A DNA stretch of 64,000 nucleotides, from NCBI RefSeq assembly GCF_943734655.1, contig NC_071355.1:53716949-53780948 (forward strand). The letters run 5' to 3'. Shown here in pieces: positions 47,575-58,586 of the stretch. The notes beneath the pieces were generated by a model. The model did not search any database. It was not told where the DNA came from and worked only from the letters and a program-made list of their open reading frames with translations. Source of the DNA: Sabethes cyaneus. Taxonomy: Eukaryota; Arthropoda; Insecta; Diptera; Culicidae. The first letter of the stretch is position 1; each line of letters opens with the position of its first letter. A program made the position numbers and the translations under genes.

Positions 47575-48213
47575 GCATGATTATTGTTTGGCATCGTTAC
47601 CGCACCTGCAGCTGTTCCGCTGGCAATTTCTGAATTGACACGGGGGAAATCATGAAGATGTCAATAGGTTTCAAGCATTCGTAATTTTGTAGCAAGGTGA
47701 ATGATGTTAATCCGTGACGTATCTGCAAGATCACGAGGCAGCGATGTCAACCTTCCAGACATTTGAGCATGCATAAATTTGGGACCCATCAATTATTTCA
47801 GTTCCTGTGAATTCTGGTTTTAATAATATTGCTTAAGCTTAAAGTACTCCACTAACTATTTTTATTATACAAAAGATTAGACTGAGAAAATAAAATACTG
47901 CCAAGAAAATGATAGGGCCCCAAGTTTATGCATGCACTAATGTCTGGAAGGTTGGCATCGCTGTCACGAGGTCTTCCAAATTCTCTAGAACCAGCAATTT
48001 ATCATGCGGTACAACCAACGGAATACTTCGTAACACGTAGACACATGGAAAGCTGCACACAAAGCGGTATCTCTCGTACACTTCTACATATCAAGTTAAT
48101 GTCCTGAAAGTAAACCGCATCCATAAAGTTCACAACCATCTCCAGTTTTCGATCAATTTTATCGATTGGTGCCTGACTGAAATATAATCCAGTTAACATT
48201 ATGCCGGTCAAAA
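47575..48213 (+). repeat. Dispersed repeat Y, copy 1, interrupted by a MITE
   Basis: Matches 52995-53310 in direct orientation (CTGGCAATTTCTGAATTG, GAATGATGTTAATCC, CGAGGTCTTCCAAATT, AGTTAATGTCCTGAAAGTAAACCG). The only large difference is the MITE at 47739-47963. The right edge is the insertion site of the element at 48219. Confidence 0.8.
47739..47963. mobile_element. hAT-type MITE, 225 bp, 8-bp target duplication, empty site in the window
   Basis: Ends CAGCGATGTCAACCTTCCAG and its near-complement pair over about 45 bp. TCACGAGG flanks both sides (47731-47738, 47964-47971). Copy 2 of repeat Y at 53110-53140 reads TTACGAGGTCTTCC with no insertion and a single 8-mer, i.e. the empty site. CAGNG termini plus an 8-bp duplication fit hAT. 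Confidence 0.92.
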
Positions 48214-48218
48214 TATCG

Positions 48219-50602
48219 CACGCATACCAGGAATAACAATATTATGTGACTAGAATGAACCCAAAATGTTTCTTCACAGGGATTTAATATATGATATACC
48301 CTTTCAGAAAAACATAATCCCAAAATATTCTATCGGTGAAAAATTGAAAAAATCATGTTTAAAGTTTTTTGCCGTGACATAAGCAAGACAAGACGTTGTT
48401 CGGGCGACCAAATAGTTTAAATTTATCTCCAATGTCTCTCAGCCTCTGAATTCGTCAAAATGGTGTAAGAAGGATTTGTAGATAATAAAATTACCTATAA
48501 TTTTTCCAAATATGGTATTGTTCTATTTCCAATATACACGTCACCAGGGAAGCGAGACCTCCAGCGCATATAATATGGTAACCAGTTTCTAAACCTTCAT
48601 CTATTTCTTCATTCCTTCCTGTGCTTCAAGAAAGCACAAATCACACATTTTTTACGAGATGTTCTAAAGCATGCTTAATAAACTTGTCGGTTTGTAGTTT
48701 TTTCGCTATTTTGAATATAAAAAATATTTACCCTATTGAAACTAAAAAAATTTAAAATTTCTTCATTTAGGGTGATTTAAAAATCGTCACATTTATTGTT
48801 TGTAAAAACCCATAACTTTGATAGTTTTGGTACAATGTAGCAAATTAATAAGTTTTCAAAAGCTTTCTAAAAATATAAATAATAAATGCACAAAATTGAG
48901 ACAAAGCTACAAATATTACGTCAAGTCGTTGTATTGGCAGAATTATTTATTTTAATCGATATTTTTTTCCTGAAAGTTCAAACTACAGCAAACCAACACT
49001 CAGCAAACATGAATCTCAAAACACTTTGAATCTCATATTGCAAGAGATTGAATTTTAATTAATATTAAATTAAATTAAATTAAATATTCCAAGAGACAGT
49101 CTATCTGACCGGCAACGATCGTACTATCAAATGATCCTACTCAAACAATTCCTCTCAGGTAAGAATCGAACATGGAGGCTGGTTTGTTAATCTAACATCG
49201 AAATGCTAATCAAAAGCATGTTTAAGCCCTTTTCGTGACAAAAAAAACAAAATTTCATCCTTGGGTCTAATAATATACTCATATCATTTGCTGATTGAGG
49301 ATTTTTGTGTAGGAAAGCGAGAGAGCACTATATTTACGTTTTTGCCATTACAAACACGTAACCACTTTCTTACGGGTTTCGTCAGAAATTTCGCTGCCCA
49401 GGAACAAAAATTTTAATTTTTTGATTTTCTTCACAGTTTTAACATATCGTTTAGTGGTTTCATAGCTACTCGAAATCCCATATGAAGTTATCAAGTAGGA
49501 TCATTCGCCTTGTAATCATTCTGCATAAAATCACTCAGAATTTCAAGTTCCAGTTTTCTGAAGAATTACGATAAATACACGGATTTGGTTTCATTTGTAA
49601 TTGAAAAATGGGTAAATATTCACCATCAAAAATCAATCTAAAATCCATGATTTGTTTTGCAGAACGTTCTGACCTTTTAGGGAAAAATAACAAATTCCAT
49701 ATGGCCTCTAAATATTTCAACATGCTAATAACAAAATAAATCAGTTGTTAATGGGACTGTTGCTGTTAGCAGCCATGAAAATCATCAAAATCGACCTGGA
49801 AACTAAAAAACTGTTTTTGTTTAAATAACATACGTGACTTCGCGAATAACCGCGAGTGGTTAAAACGTCTCTAACAAAAACACGTGACGGCCTTTCGAAA
49901 CGCCCTAATACCAAAATGTTCACCCTAATGACTAAATTCTCAAATTTGAAACAATTTTGAAACATTCTGCATAATATTGCAGCAGTTTTAATACGTGAAG
50001 TTACCGGCGAATTGTATTGAAAGTACATGTGCACAAAAATCTATAAGATTTTAAATCCCAATATTCCCATACCTACGCAAAATATGCTTTTCATCGAAGA
50101 TTTTTGTATTAAAAAATTAGGAAAAACTAAAAATCTAGAAGTCTTGTAAGCATTGGTATAGAACTTCACGAAGAAATTCATCAAAAGTTAGATTTGTGCT
50201 TTTTTCAATGTAAAGAAAAGATGAAGGTTTAGAAATTAGTTTCCATGTTACATGTGCTAGAGGTCTCTCTTCCATGGTTACGTGTATATTGGAGATATAA
50301 CAATATCATGTTTGGAAAAATTATAGGTAATTTTATTATCGACAAATCTTTCTTATATCATTTTCACGAATTCAGAGGCTGAGAGACACTGGAGGTAAAT
50401 TTAAACTATTTGGTCGTCCGAACAATGTACGAGTTTTGCTTATTTCACGGAAAAACCTTTAAACATGATTTTTTCAACTTTTCACCAATAGAATATTTTG
50501 GGATTATGTTTTTCTGAAAAGGTTTATTATATACTAAAACCCTGTAAAGAAACATTTTAGGTTCATTCCAGTAAAATAATATTGTTATTCCTGGTACGCG
50601 TG
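48219..50602. mobile_element. 2.4-kb non-autonomous element with ~470-bp inverted termini
   Basis: The left end CACGCATACCAGGAATAAC is complementary to the right end GTTATTCCTGGTACGCGTG. The inversion extends with substitutions to about 48690 and back from about 50140. TATCG precedes the left end (48214-48218) and follows the right end (50603-50607), a candidate 5-bp target duplication. The interior (48690-50140) is AT-rich and has no transposase-like frame. Superfamily not determined. Confidence 0.8.
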
Positions 50603-50654
50603 TATCGTCAATTAGGTAACGTCTTCTGCACTTCACAAGTTCCCCTTTTGACGT

Positions 50655-52250
50655 TCTACTCCCGAGCGAGAGCGAAGAGCAATTATATCAAAATGTGTTA
50701 TGGAAATCGAATAACTCGTTTCAAAATTTGGTCTTGTTTTGATTGACATAGTTGGTAAAATAACAAAAAATAATAACAAAATTTTGTTCCTTTAAGGCCA
50801 AAAGAATAACTACTTGTGTTATCTGAATAACAAAGCAATAACATGACAGTATTCAGAGTTTAGAATAACATATTTTAGTATTACTAAGGTATGGAATAAC
50901 AAATGCAGTAGTATATGAGATATTAAAAAACCTTTTTATAAAATATTTATAATCTAAAATATCTTTAATCAATAAAAAACTTTTGACGTAGGACTACGTC
51001 TTACGGCAAGTTTTGAGATAGGGTGTCATTCCAAAAAATCGAAAAATGCGAGCGTCACGAAAAATGAAAGGTTTTGAGCGATTATAGCTCAGCGGTTTTC
51101 CGATCGATTTTCAATATTCTTACACCAATTGATCGGAAAATCTTCTAAGAATTGACCCAAATGAAGAAAAGTATGCATTCTTGATGTTGAACTATTGAAA
51201 AATTGAAAATAATGAACCTATGTTTTACCAGAATTCTCGCTTCGTGATTGGTTGGAAGATTCTTTACGATGATCTAAACCTATACCAATTTGATATCTGT
51301 GCTTGGGAAGTAAGCCAAAACAAGTGACGAAGTTGCCTCATTTCAACAAGATGTCTTAACACCGCGGTTAAACCTAGACCATTTTGATGTCCTTGCTTGG
51401 GAAGTATGCCAGAAAGAGTGACAAAGTCCCCTCGTGCCAACAGATTTCTTACGAACGCGATTAAACCTAGTCCAATTTGATGTCTGTGTTAGGGAAGTGT
51501 GCCAGAAAAAATGACACAAGTTCGTTGTCCCAACAGATCGCAAATTCTTTACTGCGAGACGATTAAACCTCGGCGAATTTGATATCTGTGTTGGAAAAAT
51601 GTGCTACAGCTGTAGTGTTCGATTATAATATGACTCTGTATGAATACGCATGCTTGCCGTTTCATTAGAAGTGTAGTGAAAAGATGTGCTGTTGATAAAA
51701 TAAGATTGAATTGGTAAAATCCCTTCAACGTGGGAAACCATGGATAATAAAAGCAATCTTTAATTTCTGTAAGGTAGCAGGAAAGCAATAGTTTGTGTTC
51801 TTGATTTTGTTAAATTGTTTTCAAATGCACAATCTTTTGAGAATTGAACGTATGCAATGTTACTACTTTGATAAATGTTACATACAACGCATGTAGCATG
51901 CATATATGTTGCATATAGCATGTATACATGAAGAATCGAATGATTACAAGCATGAATACATGCTACTATCACTACAAAGAGACTTACGTAGTCCTGCGTC
52001 ACCTATATATGCGGTCGTGTCTTGTACACAACCGCTCTGATTTTTTATGAAATATATCGATATAAGGTCAAAATAAAATATGATAACAAAATCAGTTATT
52101 AAACTAATCTTACAACCACTGTTTAAAATATCTACTCAATAACAAAATGGGTTATCAATGTATCTCCATATCTATTCAATAACAAAATATAGCATTATAA
52201 CACAGTTTGATATTGTTTTAATATTATTTTGCTCTTCGCTCCTGCTCGGG
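50655..52250. mobile_element. AT-rich MITE interrupted by repeat unit copy 2
   Basis: CCCGAGCGAGAGCGAAGAGCAA near 50657 is the imperfect complement of the right end TTGCTCTTCGCTCCTGCTCGGG near 52229-52250. Both flanks of the inserted unit (50670-50975 and 52055-52225) share AATAACAAAAT phrases, supporting one original element. No target duplication resolved. Confidence 0.6.
50981..52050 (-). mobile_element. 1.07-kb repeat unit, copy 2 (inverted relative to copy 1)
   Basis: Complement of 46385-47474 with few differences. It starts TTTTGACGTAGGACTACGTC and ends CTCTGATTTTTTATGA. It lies inside the MITE 50655-52250, which argues that the unit moves by itself and that the two copies are not simply the arms of one large transposon. 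Confidence 0.8.
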
Positions 52251-52499
52251 CTCTTCGGTTACTTCCATATTTGACAGCAGTACAACAGAAAATATATTAG
52301 AAAATACCAAACAATTAACTGGTGTGAAGCAGCAAATGTAAACGCCCGAAGTCTATTTTCGGATAAAACAGTCACTAATTCTTCCTCGCTTGAGAAAACA
52401 TTGCGTTACGTCACATGCCCGAGTCTTCTGTAAACCCTGTTTTCGTGTAAGACACCAGTTTTGAATAAATTTTTGCGGTATTCGGATACAATCAGGTAA

Positions 52500-52610
52500 A
52501 TAGAAGGGGTAGTTGCTCACCTTTCTATAGTTTACTTTCAGGACATCAAATTGGTCTAGGCTCATTATTCAAACGATTAAATCGGTAGAAGAAAAGTCTT
52601 TGAAAGATTT
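52500..52610 (+). repeat. Dispersed repeat related to 42240-42440
   Basis: TTTACTTTCAGGACATCAAA and TTGGTCTAGGCTCA, followed by AAACGATTAAAT, correspond to 42365-42420 and to the ~95-bp subrepeats. Confidence 0.5.
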
Positions 52611-52994
52611 ACCTTAAGATGTATCAGACTAGCCAAACATCGTAATGCTGTAATAATCAATGAAATATATTCCCGTAATTTGATCAACGGATAGAACAGA
52701 CAATACACCTTTATTCTTGTTTATGGCCGTATCCTGCATTCGGAGAAAAGTTTGTTTCGAACGAATCGGGAATCACTATTCGAATGAACAAAAGGGGGCC
52801 GTACGAACGTTCGAATTGATTCAAACGAAAACAAGAATACGGATCGGCTTAACTTTCGAACGAAAACAAGAATTAAGGGTGATAGTTGTTCCAAGCGTTT
52901 TAGATCGATTCGGCACATAAACAGATCAACAAGTATGAGCTTGGTTGCATTTGTACAATATTGAAGTAGATCAATATTTTCAGTTGTAGAATAC

Positions 52995-53320
52995 ACTAGC
53001 CACTGCTCCACTGGCAATTTCTGAATTGCCATGAGTAAATCATAAAAGTCTCTATGGGTTTCAAGCGCTCATTCATTCGAAGCAAGATGAATGATGTTAA
53101 TCCCTGATGTATCTGCGAGATTACGAGGTCTTCCAAATTCCCTAGAACCGGCAATTTATCATCCGGCGCCAATCAACGAAGAGTGGAAGCTACCCTTCTT
53201 ATCAGACATGGACACATGGAAAGCATGTACACTTGTACCGATCAAGTTGATGTCCTAAAAGTAAACCGTCCCTACTCTTCGACCAATCTTATTGATCGGT
53301 TCCTAAAATGCAATCAAAAC
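52995..53320 (+). repeat. Dispersed repeat Y, copy 2 (MITE-free)
   Basis: Direct match to 47600-48190. Supplies the empty site for the MITE at 47739-47963. Confidence 0.8.
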
Positions 53321-53637
53321 TGAAGTCCCGTACGAAAACGTAGGTAACAATTCTACATTTTAACGCAGTTATTCTTGAAATGAGGAATCATATTTAAAGG
53401 TAAACTATTCTTTTATTCCTGAATTGGTTGTAGGAATTAATTCTGGCTCGTCGTACCGGTTAGATACTGGTGATTCTTCACCTATTTTCATTAATATCGC
53501 GCCTGGTTACTATTGACAGGCTGCAGAATTAAGAAAACTTACAAGATACAACGGATATTCGTTTATAAGTGGTCTGCAGCTCTTAACGCTTCATTCCGTA
53601 TACGTTCAGTAATTTGCATCCTCCTTGTCTTTTGCAG

Positions 53638-53841
53638 GTACCCCGACGCCCAAGATCGTCTGGTTTAGTAACGGAAAAATTCTGCCCAGCACGATGATGG
53701 AATACGGCCACGAGGCAACGCTCAGCAGTAAACTGGTGGTACGCAATTTGTCCCGAGACCATCAGCACAGTGTGTACAGCTGTCAGGCGAGCAACTTCTT
53801 CAAACGCAACGTCACCACCAACGTGACAATCGAATTACGAT
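53638..53841 (+). CDS. Sidestep-family Ig receptor, exon for most of Ig domain 2
   Basis: This 204-nt exon lies between acceptor CTTTTGCAG (ending 53637) and donor GTAAGC (53842). It enters in phase 1 (completing the glycine of TGG) and encodes TPTPKIVWFSNGKILP with the core tryptophan of the C strand, SSKLVVRNLS, then the F-strand block SVYSCQASN with the second cysteine, and ends TNVTIELR. N-glycosylation sequons NLS, NVT and NVT are visible. D-x-G-x-Y before the cysteine is relaxed here (HQHSVYSC), as is common in Ig2 of this family. It ends in phase 1, and the next exon continues RLRPLVVEI. Start of the exon is fixed by frame continuity, not by a start codon. Confidence 0.94.
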
Positions 53842-53919
53842 GTAAGCTCAAACATTATAGATTCAAGTATGTAATTGATTTTAATACTGTTGCTTTTGGG
53901 TTCACGTTTCCGAACACAG
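53842..53919 (+). other. 78-bp intron between Ig2 and Ig3 exons
   Basis: GTAAGC...ACACAG. Contains in-frame sequence that could be read through (no stop in that frame as far as I can see), but the intron ends and the family alignment (IELRLRPLVVEI) support removal. Confidence 0.85.
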
Positions 53920-54071
53920 TGCGGCCCCTGGTGGTGGAAATCATCAACGGTAGCACGCCTTTGTCGTCCGACCGTCGATACACTGTCCAGTGTCAGTCCA
54001 GCGGGTCCAGACCACCGGCCAAAATTACCTGGTGGAAAGATGGAGAGCAGCTAACTGCGACAAACCAAACG
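53920..54071 (+). CDS. Sidestep-family Ig receptor, exon for start of Ig domain 3
   Basis: This 152-nt exon has acceptor CGAACACAG (ending 53919) and donor GTAAGT (54072), and ends on a codon boundary. It encodes LRPLVVEIINGS, RRYTVQCQSSGSRPPAKI and TWWKDGEQL, then NQT. CQSSGSRPPAKITWW, with the first cysteine and core tryptophan of Ig3, is the most diagnostic Sidestep-family block in the window. Sequons NGS and NQT are present. The continuation of Ig3, further Ig domains, the fibronectin-like region and the transmembrane segment expected downstream are not found before 64000, so another large intron begins here. Confidence 0.95.
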
Positions 54072-56369
54072 GTAAGTTTTGAATTTCATTAGCAACAGAC
54101 TACGAAAGTTGGTGAGATCCACTATAACATCGGAAGTTTCTCTTCCTCCCCATTGCCGGAGAATTTCCTTCAATTCAATGTTTAGGCAATTCTGCACCCC
54201 ACACCCGAAAGAGCACCAGTTCTAGGCCGTAAACTTTTATCACAGTTATAAATACGAGGAATTTCGGGTTAAATTCATTCCAATTTCCTCTCCGACGCGT
54301 CCGCAGTACTGTCCGCTCACGACAGCCGGCCTGAAATTGTTGTTTCCATTCTATGGGGGGTGTACTAATTGATTTTCCTTCATTAAACGGCTCAAAACTG
54401 TGAGCTGTTCGAAGACGATTAGAGATTGTCCTATCGAAAAGGATGCGACAACACATAAAAACCGAGCACGCTCAAATTCAGCATCGTAGAGACCGAAAAT
54501 GAACACAAACATTGCACACACATACACACGCACACATAATCTCGAAGACTTACAGAAAAGAGTATTAGACGTTCTGTTGAATAGTTAATATCTTCCCATG
54601 AGAATGACAACCTTCCGCTAGCTCTATGAAATCGTCTGGTTGTTTCTCCCGTCACAACAGCAGCACTAGGAAAAGCCAGTCTCCCCTCCGTGGGTATGCA
54701 GCAAATTGGTGAGGATTCCACAGAATTAAGAAAAGGGAGACGCTCTAGCTGTTTCAGGCCGCATTTCAATAGACTTATGTCATTAGAGAACATTATAATG
54801 TCGCAGTCCAGACACAGGGTTTTCCATGCCCACCCTAGCCTAGCAAATAGAGGACTATTAGGGGGGAAACCTTTTTCCAACACGACAGCTTCCAACAATT
54901 GATCGCGATGGTGTCATCTTCTGTACAGGCGTTGATAACGACGACGATGGCCAAGTGTTAATGGAAAGTGAGTGCTTTTCCATCACCGGAGAAGTTATCC
55001 GCTGCTATGCTGATAGGCTCACCGACGACAATTCTTAACCTTTTGCACCCTTTGCTACTATAGGAGCTACAGTACAGGACTAATCTATCGGTTGCTGGGT
55101 GTCATGCGACACTTCTTCGGGATGAAAATATTATTGTTATTGTTACTGATATGAAACAACCTGACGCGACCAGGGCTGCTTCCCGGCTGGCTGGCTGGCT
55201 GGCTGACTGGTTCGGGAACGGTACGATAGTGTGATGACATCCGTCGCCGTTAGGCTTATATTGATCTTGTTGATTGCCAAATGTCGTTACCGGTGGGAGA
55301 GATTTGTTGTTATACGGAAATTGGGAATAATAGAATTGAGATGTTACTCAGCTCTTTACTACGCGACGACGACGACAACGACGACGACGACGACGGTAGT
55401 TCAATAGAGACACCGGAAAGGCTTGTGATGGCGGCAAACAAATTTTCTACTTCAAACCCCCGTAACAGCTAACGATCATTGTCGCCTAAGGGTGCATGTT
55501 ATCTTTGAAGATTACCGACACCGGAATGATGGGATACAAACGATTTTCGACTGACTAAAGAAGTAAATCACTGTACACACAATGCGGAGGATGATATTCT
55601 AAGCCGTCCTCTGGGGAATCGCTTTCAGTTATCATTGGCAAAATTGAAAATGAACGCGAAGCTATGTGGATAATATTAAAAACCAACGAAAAAATTTGTT
55701 TTGTATCAGAAGATGTTGGGCATTTTTTTTCAAAGTTATCGAACGAAGAGTTTCAGAACCTATGAACAAAAACAATATTTAAAAATTCAAGGTTTCCTAT
55801 TTCCCCAGATAACTCAAAAGGAAATTTTCCGGTTTTCACGAACATCATTTATTCAAAAAAAAAACTCTTGAATAAAGCATCGTATCATTTTTTTATGAAT
55901 AAACAAAGAAAAATTTCAGCAAAAAAAATTAAAATAATCTTTCAGGCAGTATTCTTTCCAGAATACTTTAAAAATTCACTGAAACTTTCACGACATTCAA
56001 TGCCTGGTTCAAATTTCATATTGCAGATCGTAGATGAAATACGCAACTGTCAATAATGCAAACATATTTGCATTGAAAAGGGAAAGTATCAGCTTCCTAT
56101 AAAACATGAATATATGCTTTATCAACTGTGAAATTCACTATTTCATCAGCTAAAGGCTTATACTACATCAAAACGACATACAAAAACACAAAAATGAAAC
56201 AAAAATAACAGGAAAATGATTCATAAAATATAATAAAATACAATCAAAAATATACTTTGGCTGGGTAAATGTGTGAAGAATGATAGAGTTAGAATAGCGC
56301 GACAAAACTCGATATTAGACTATAGAATATAAGACAACCCAGTGAGTGGTTCAAATAGATGAACACGCT
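54072..56369. other. Start of the next intron; simple repeats only
   Basis: GGCT units at 55184-55206 and a GAC/GAC-AAC run at 55358-55396 (giving an Asp-rich frame). No further Ig exon recognised. Confidence 0.55.
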
Positions 56370-56515
56370 CAACTAGGGTCTCAATTCACCATTGAAAAAA
56401 TTCTTGCCTTCTGAAACCCCCGCATGCCAAATTTGGCTACATTTGCTTGATTAGTTCTCGAGTTTTGAGGAAATTTGTGCCTGATTTGTATTGGAGCCCC
56501 CCCCCCTTCCTCTTA
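56370..56515 (+). repeat. Single unit of the ~145-bp repeat arrayed at 10660-11600
   Basis: GGGTCTCAATTCACCATTGA, CATGCCAAATTTGGC, TTCGAGTTTTGAGGAAAT and TTGTATTGGAGCCCCCCCC appear in the same order as in the array. Confidence 0.75.
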
Positions 56516-56567
56516 TGCCCTTCTTAAAATCTCTTCTTCTTCTTCTTCTCTCTTATCCCCCCATCAA

Positions 56568-56740
56568 ATTGCTGGACATTTTATCTATCCAACGACATAT
56601 AAATTGTTCAGTTTCGTTCAGTAGTTTAGTAGTTATTAGCATTTGAAATCTTTCATTCAAACGTTACACTTCTATTTTCGTTTTCACAAAGTGCTACCCT
56701 GTCCCAGTATAGTAAACAAGGACGTAGTCCTACGTCAAAA
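56568..56740 (+). repeat. Dispersed repeat ending in GACGTAGTCCTACGTC (copy B)
   Basis: Direct copy of 44395-44590. Hairpin at 56721-56736. Confidence 0.75.
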
Positions 56741-57232
56741 AAAAATTACTAAACAGACACAAAAGGAGGTCAAAAATGGCACAAACCGACACAGAAATAA
56801 AAATTGATACAGAAATGACACAAAAGTGGTACAACAATACAGCAATACAGTCGATTTTTTTTGGTTTGAAAACTATATGTTCGAAATGATAAGTATGCCA
56901 TTTCGAATTACGCCTAATTTAAAAAAACAACACATTGTAATTTTATGTCGAATATGACACAGGCACAGTACTACAATGAAAATGATACATGATACCAAAA
57001 CGATCTAAAAATGCCAGATATAATAACAGAAAAATAATTCAAATATAACACAAACAATGACAGAAATGATAATTGAGCTAAAATAACACAAAAAATATAC
57101 AGATATAAATCCAAAATGATACAAAAATCACTCAAAAGTTATACGAAAATGACGTAAAAATAACACAAAAACGATCAAAAATACATAAAAACGAGACAAA
57201 ATAAAAAACTTCTTAACAATCACAATTGCAAC

Positions 57233-57466
57233 TGGTCGGTGTTAAATCAGACCGGACCAAGTCGCAAAATTTTAAAATATGTGTTAATGACAGCAAACGA
57301 TCAACAATTTTCTAAGCTACATTTTGCTCTAGTCAGATTGCGTAAATCTTCCAAACAGCCAGAGATATGAGTTATTTTCGAACGTTTGATAGCTACAAAC
57401 TTTGGCGTCGTTTTACTTGAAATCAGAATTTTGGTCACTTGGTTCGGTCTGGTTTAACACCGGCCA
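57233..57466. mobile_element. 234-bp MITE with ~29-bp inverted termini
   Basis: The left end TGGTCGGTGTTAAATCAGAC and right end GTCTGGTTTAACACCGGCCA are near-complementary and extend inward through ACCAAGT. AAC lies on both sides, a possible 3-bp duplication. A partial second copy starts at 57473 in the same orientation. Confidence 0.75.
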
Positions 57467-57472
57467 AACACC

Positions 57473-57600
57473 TAGTCGGTATTATATCAGACCGGGCCGA
57501 GTCACAAAATCAAAAAAATTGAATTAATGATCAAAAACTTTATTCTAATCAGATTACATACATTTTGCATAAAGCCCTAGATATGCGATGATTTCGAACT
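57473..57600. repeat. Partial second copy of the MITE at 57233
   Basis: TAGTCGGTATTATATCAGAC, then ACTTTATTCTAATCAGATTA and AGATATGCGATGATTTCGAAC, follow the left three-fifths of the first copy. The right end is missing. Confidence 0.6.
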
Positions 57601-57769
57601 ATTAACAAACAACACAACACAGTGAAACTTTTCCTAGTATCTTTTGCTTTCATTTTATCATTTATAGTCTTCTGCACTTTTGTTCGTCTTAATCTAAAAT
57701 AGTCAAAAGTTAATCATCGCCTACTATGATAAAAATGATAGAATAACTTTTTTGTGATAGAAAATATAG

Positions 57770-58040
57770 ACATAGTTTCTTCGGCAAAGTTATAAATAAT
57801 ATAAAAACAAGCAATTTTGCTGAAGAAATACAATTTCTATCTTTATCTTTATGCTGAACTATAGAGCATATTCTTTGAAACTTCTTTAAAGATTAGTTTT
57901 TCAAACTTAGTTTTTGTTAGTTTCATATTACAAGAACACATTGTTCAAGACAATTATCGAAGCACTCAAAACACACGTTTTTGCAAAAGACCGTAAATGC
58001 CTTGAACCTTTACTTGCTAAGTTATCGCATATTCAAGATT
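57770..58040 (+). repeat. Direct repeat Z, copy 1
   Basis: Matches 58240-58506: TTTCTTCGGCAAAGTTATA, GAAGAAATACAATTTCTATC, TTACAAGAACACATTGTTCA and CTTGCTAAGTTATCGC. Spacing about 470 bp. Confidence 0.7.
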
Positions 58041-58239
58041 TTAATTTCCATAGCTTAATGAGCCTATGGGGGAAAATGGGACAAGTGGATTTATGAAATC
58101 AGTACTTCACCTTAAATCTTAGGTTAAGTACTACAAACTTGTACAGGTGCCGCTTGTGCCCAACCACCCAAATCAGAGTACGGTAAGTATACGTTTTATG
58201 TGCTCGCTTTAGGCTCGATACACGTCCACTTTTTTGTAT

Positions 58240-58506
58240 TAGTAGATAGATACATGGTTTCTTCGGAAAAGGTGTAGAAAACATAAAGGCAAACAATTTT
58301 ACCGAAGAAATGGCATTTCTATCTCTATCGAGTGCAAAATAATGGAGTATTTTCGTTGGCAATTATTTAAAAATAAGTTTTTCATGCTTAGCTTATGTTG
58401 GTTGCATTTTACAAGAATATATGGTTCAAGGCGATTATTGAAGGACCCAAAACACAGGTTTGTGCAGAAAGTCGCAAATCTGTAGGACCTTTTCTTGCCA
58501 AATTAT
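58240..58506 (+). repeat. Direct repeat Z, copy 2 (insertion target)
   Basis: Second copy of repeat Z. It is cut off at TTGCCAAATTATCG, where the GAA/TTC tail of the non-LTR element begins. Confidence 0.7.
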
Positions 58507-58586
58507 CGCTTCTTCTTCTTCTTCTTCTTCTTTTTCGGCAGCATAGAGCCAGGGGGGCTCGTGCTGTTTCAAGCACTCGTCTCCAT

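Noticed and set aside
46385..52050. Single 5.7-kb transposon with 1.07-kb terminal inverted repeats
   Set aside because: Copy 2 appears nested in another MITE, and the interior is occupied by repeat Y and a separate long-TIR element.
54928..54972. Possible exon after TTCTGTACAG with an Asp-rich peptide, as the next Ig3 exon
   Set aside because: The peptide does not resemble the expected E-F strand region with a cysteine, and a GTRAGT donor is lacking.
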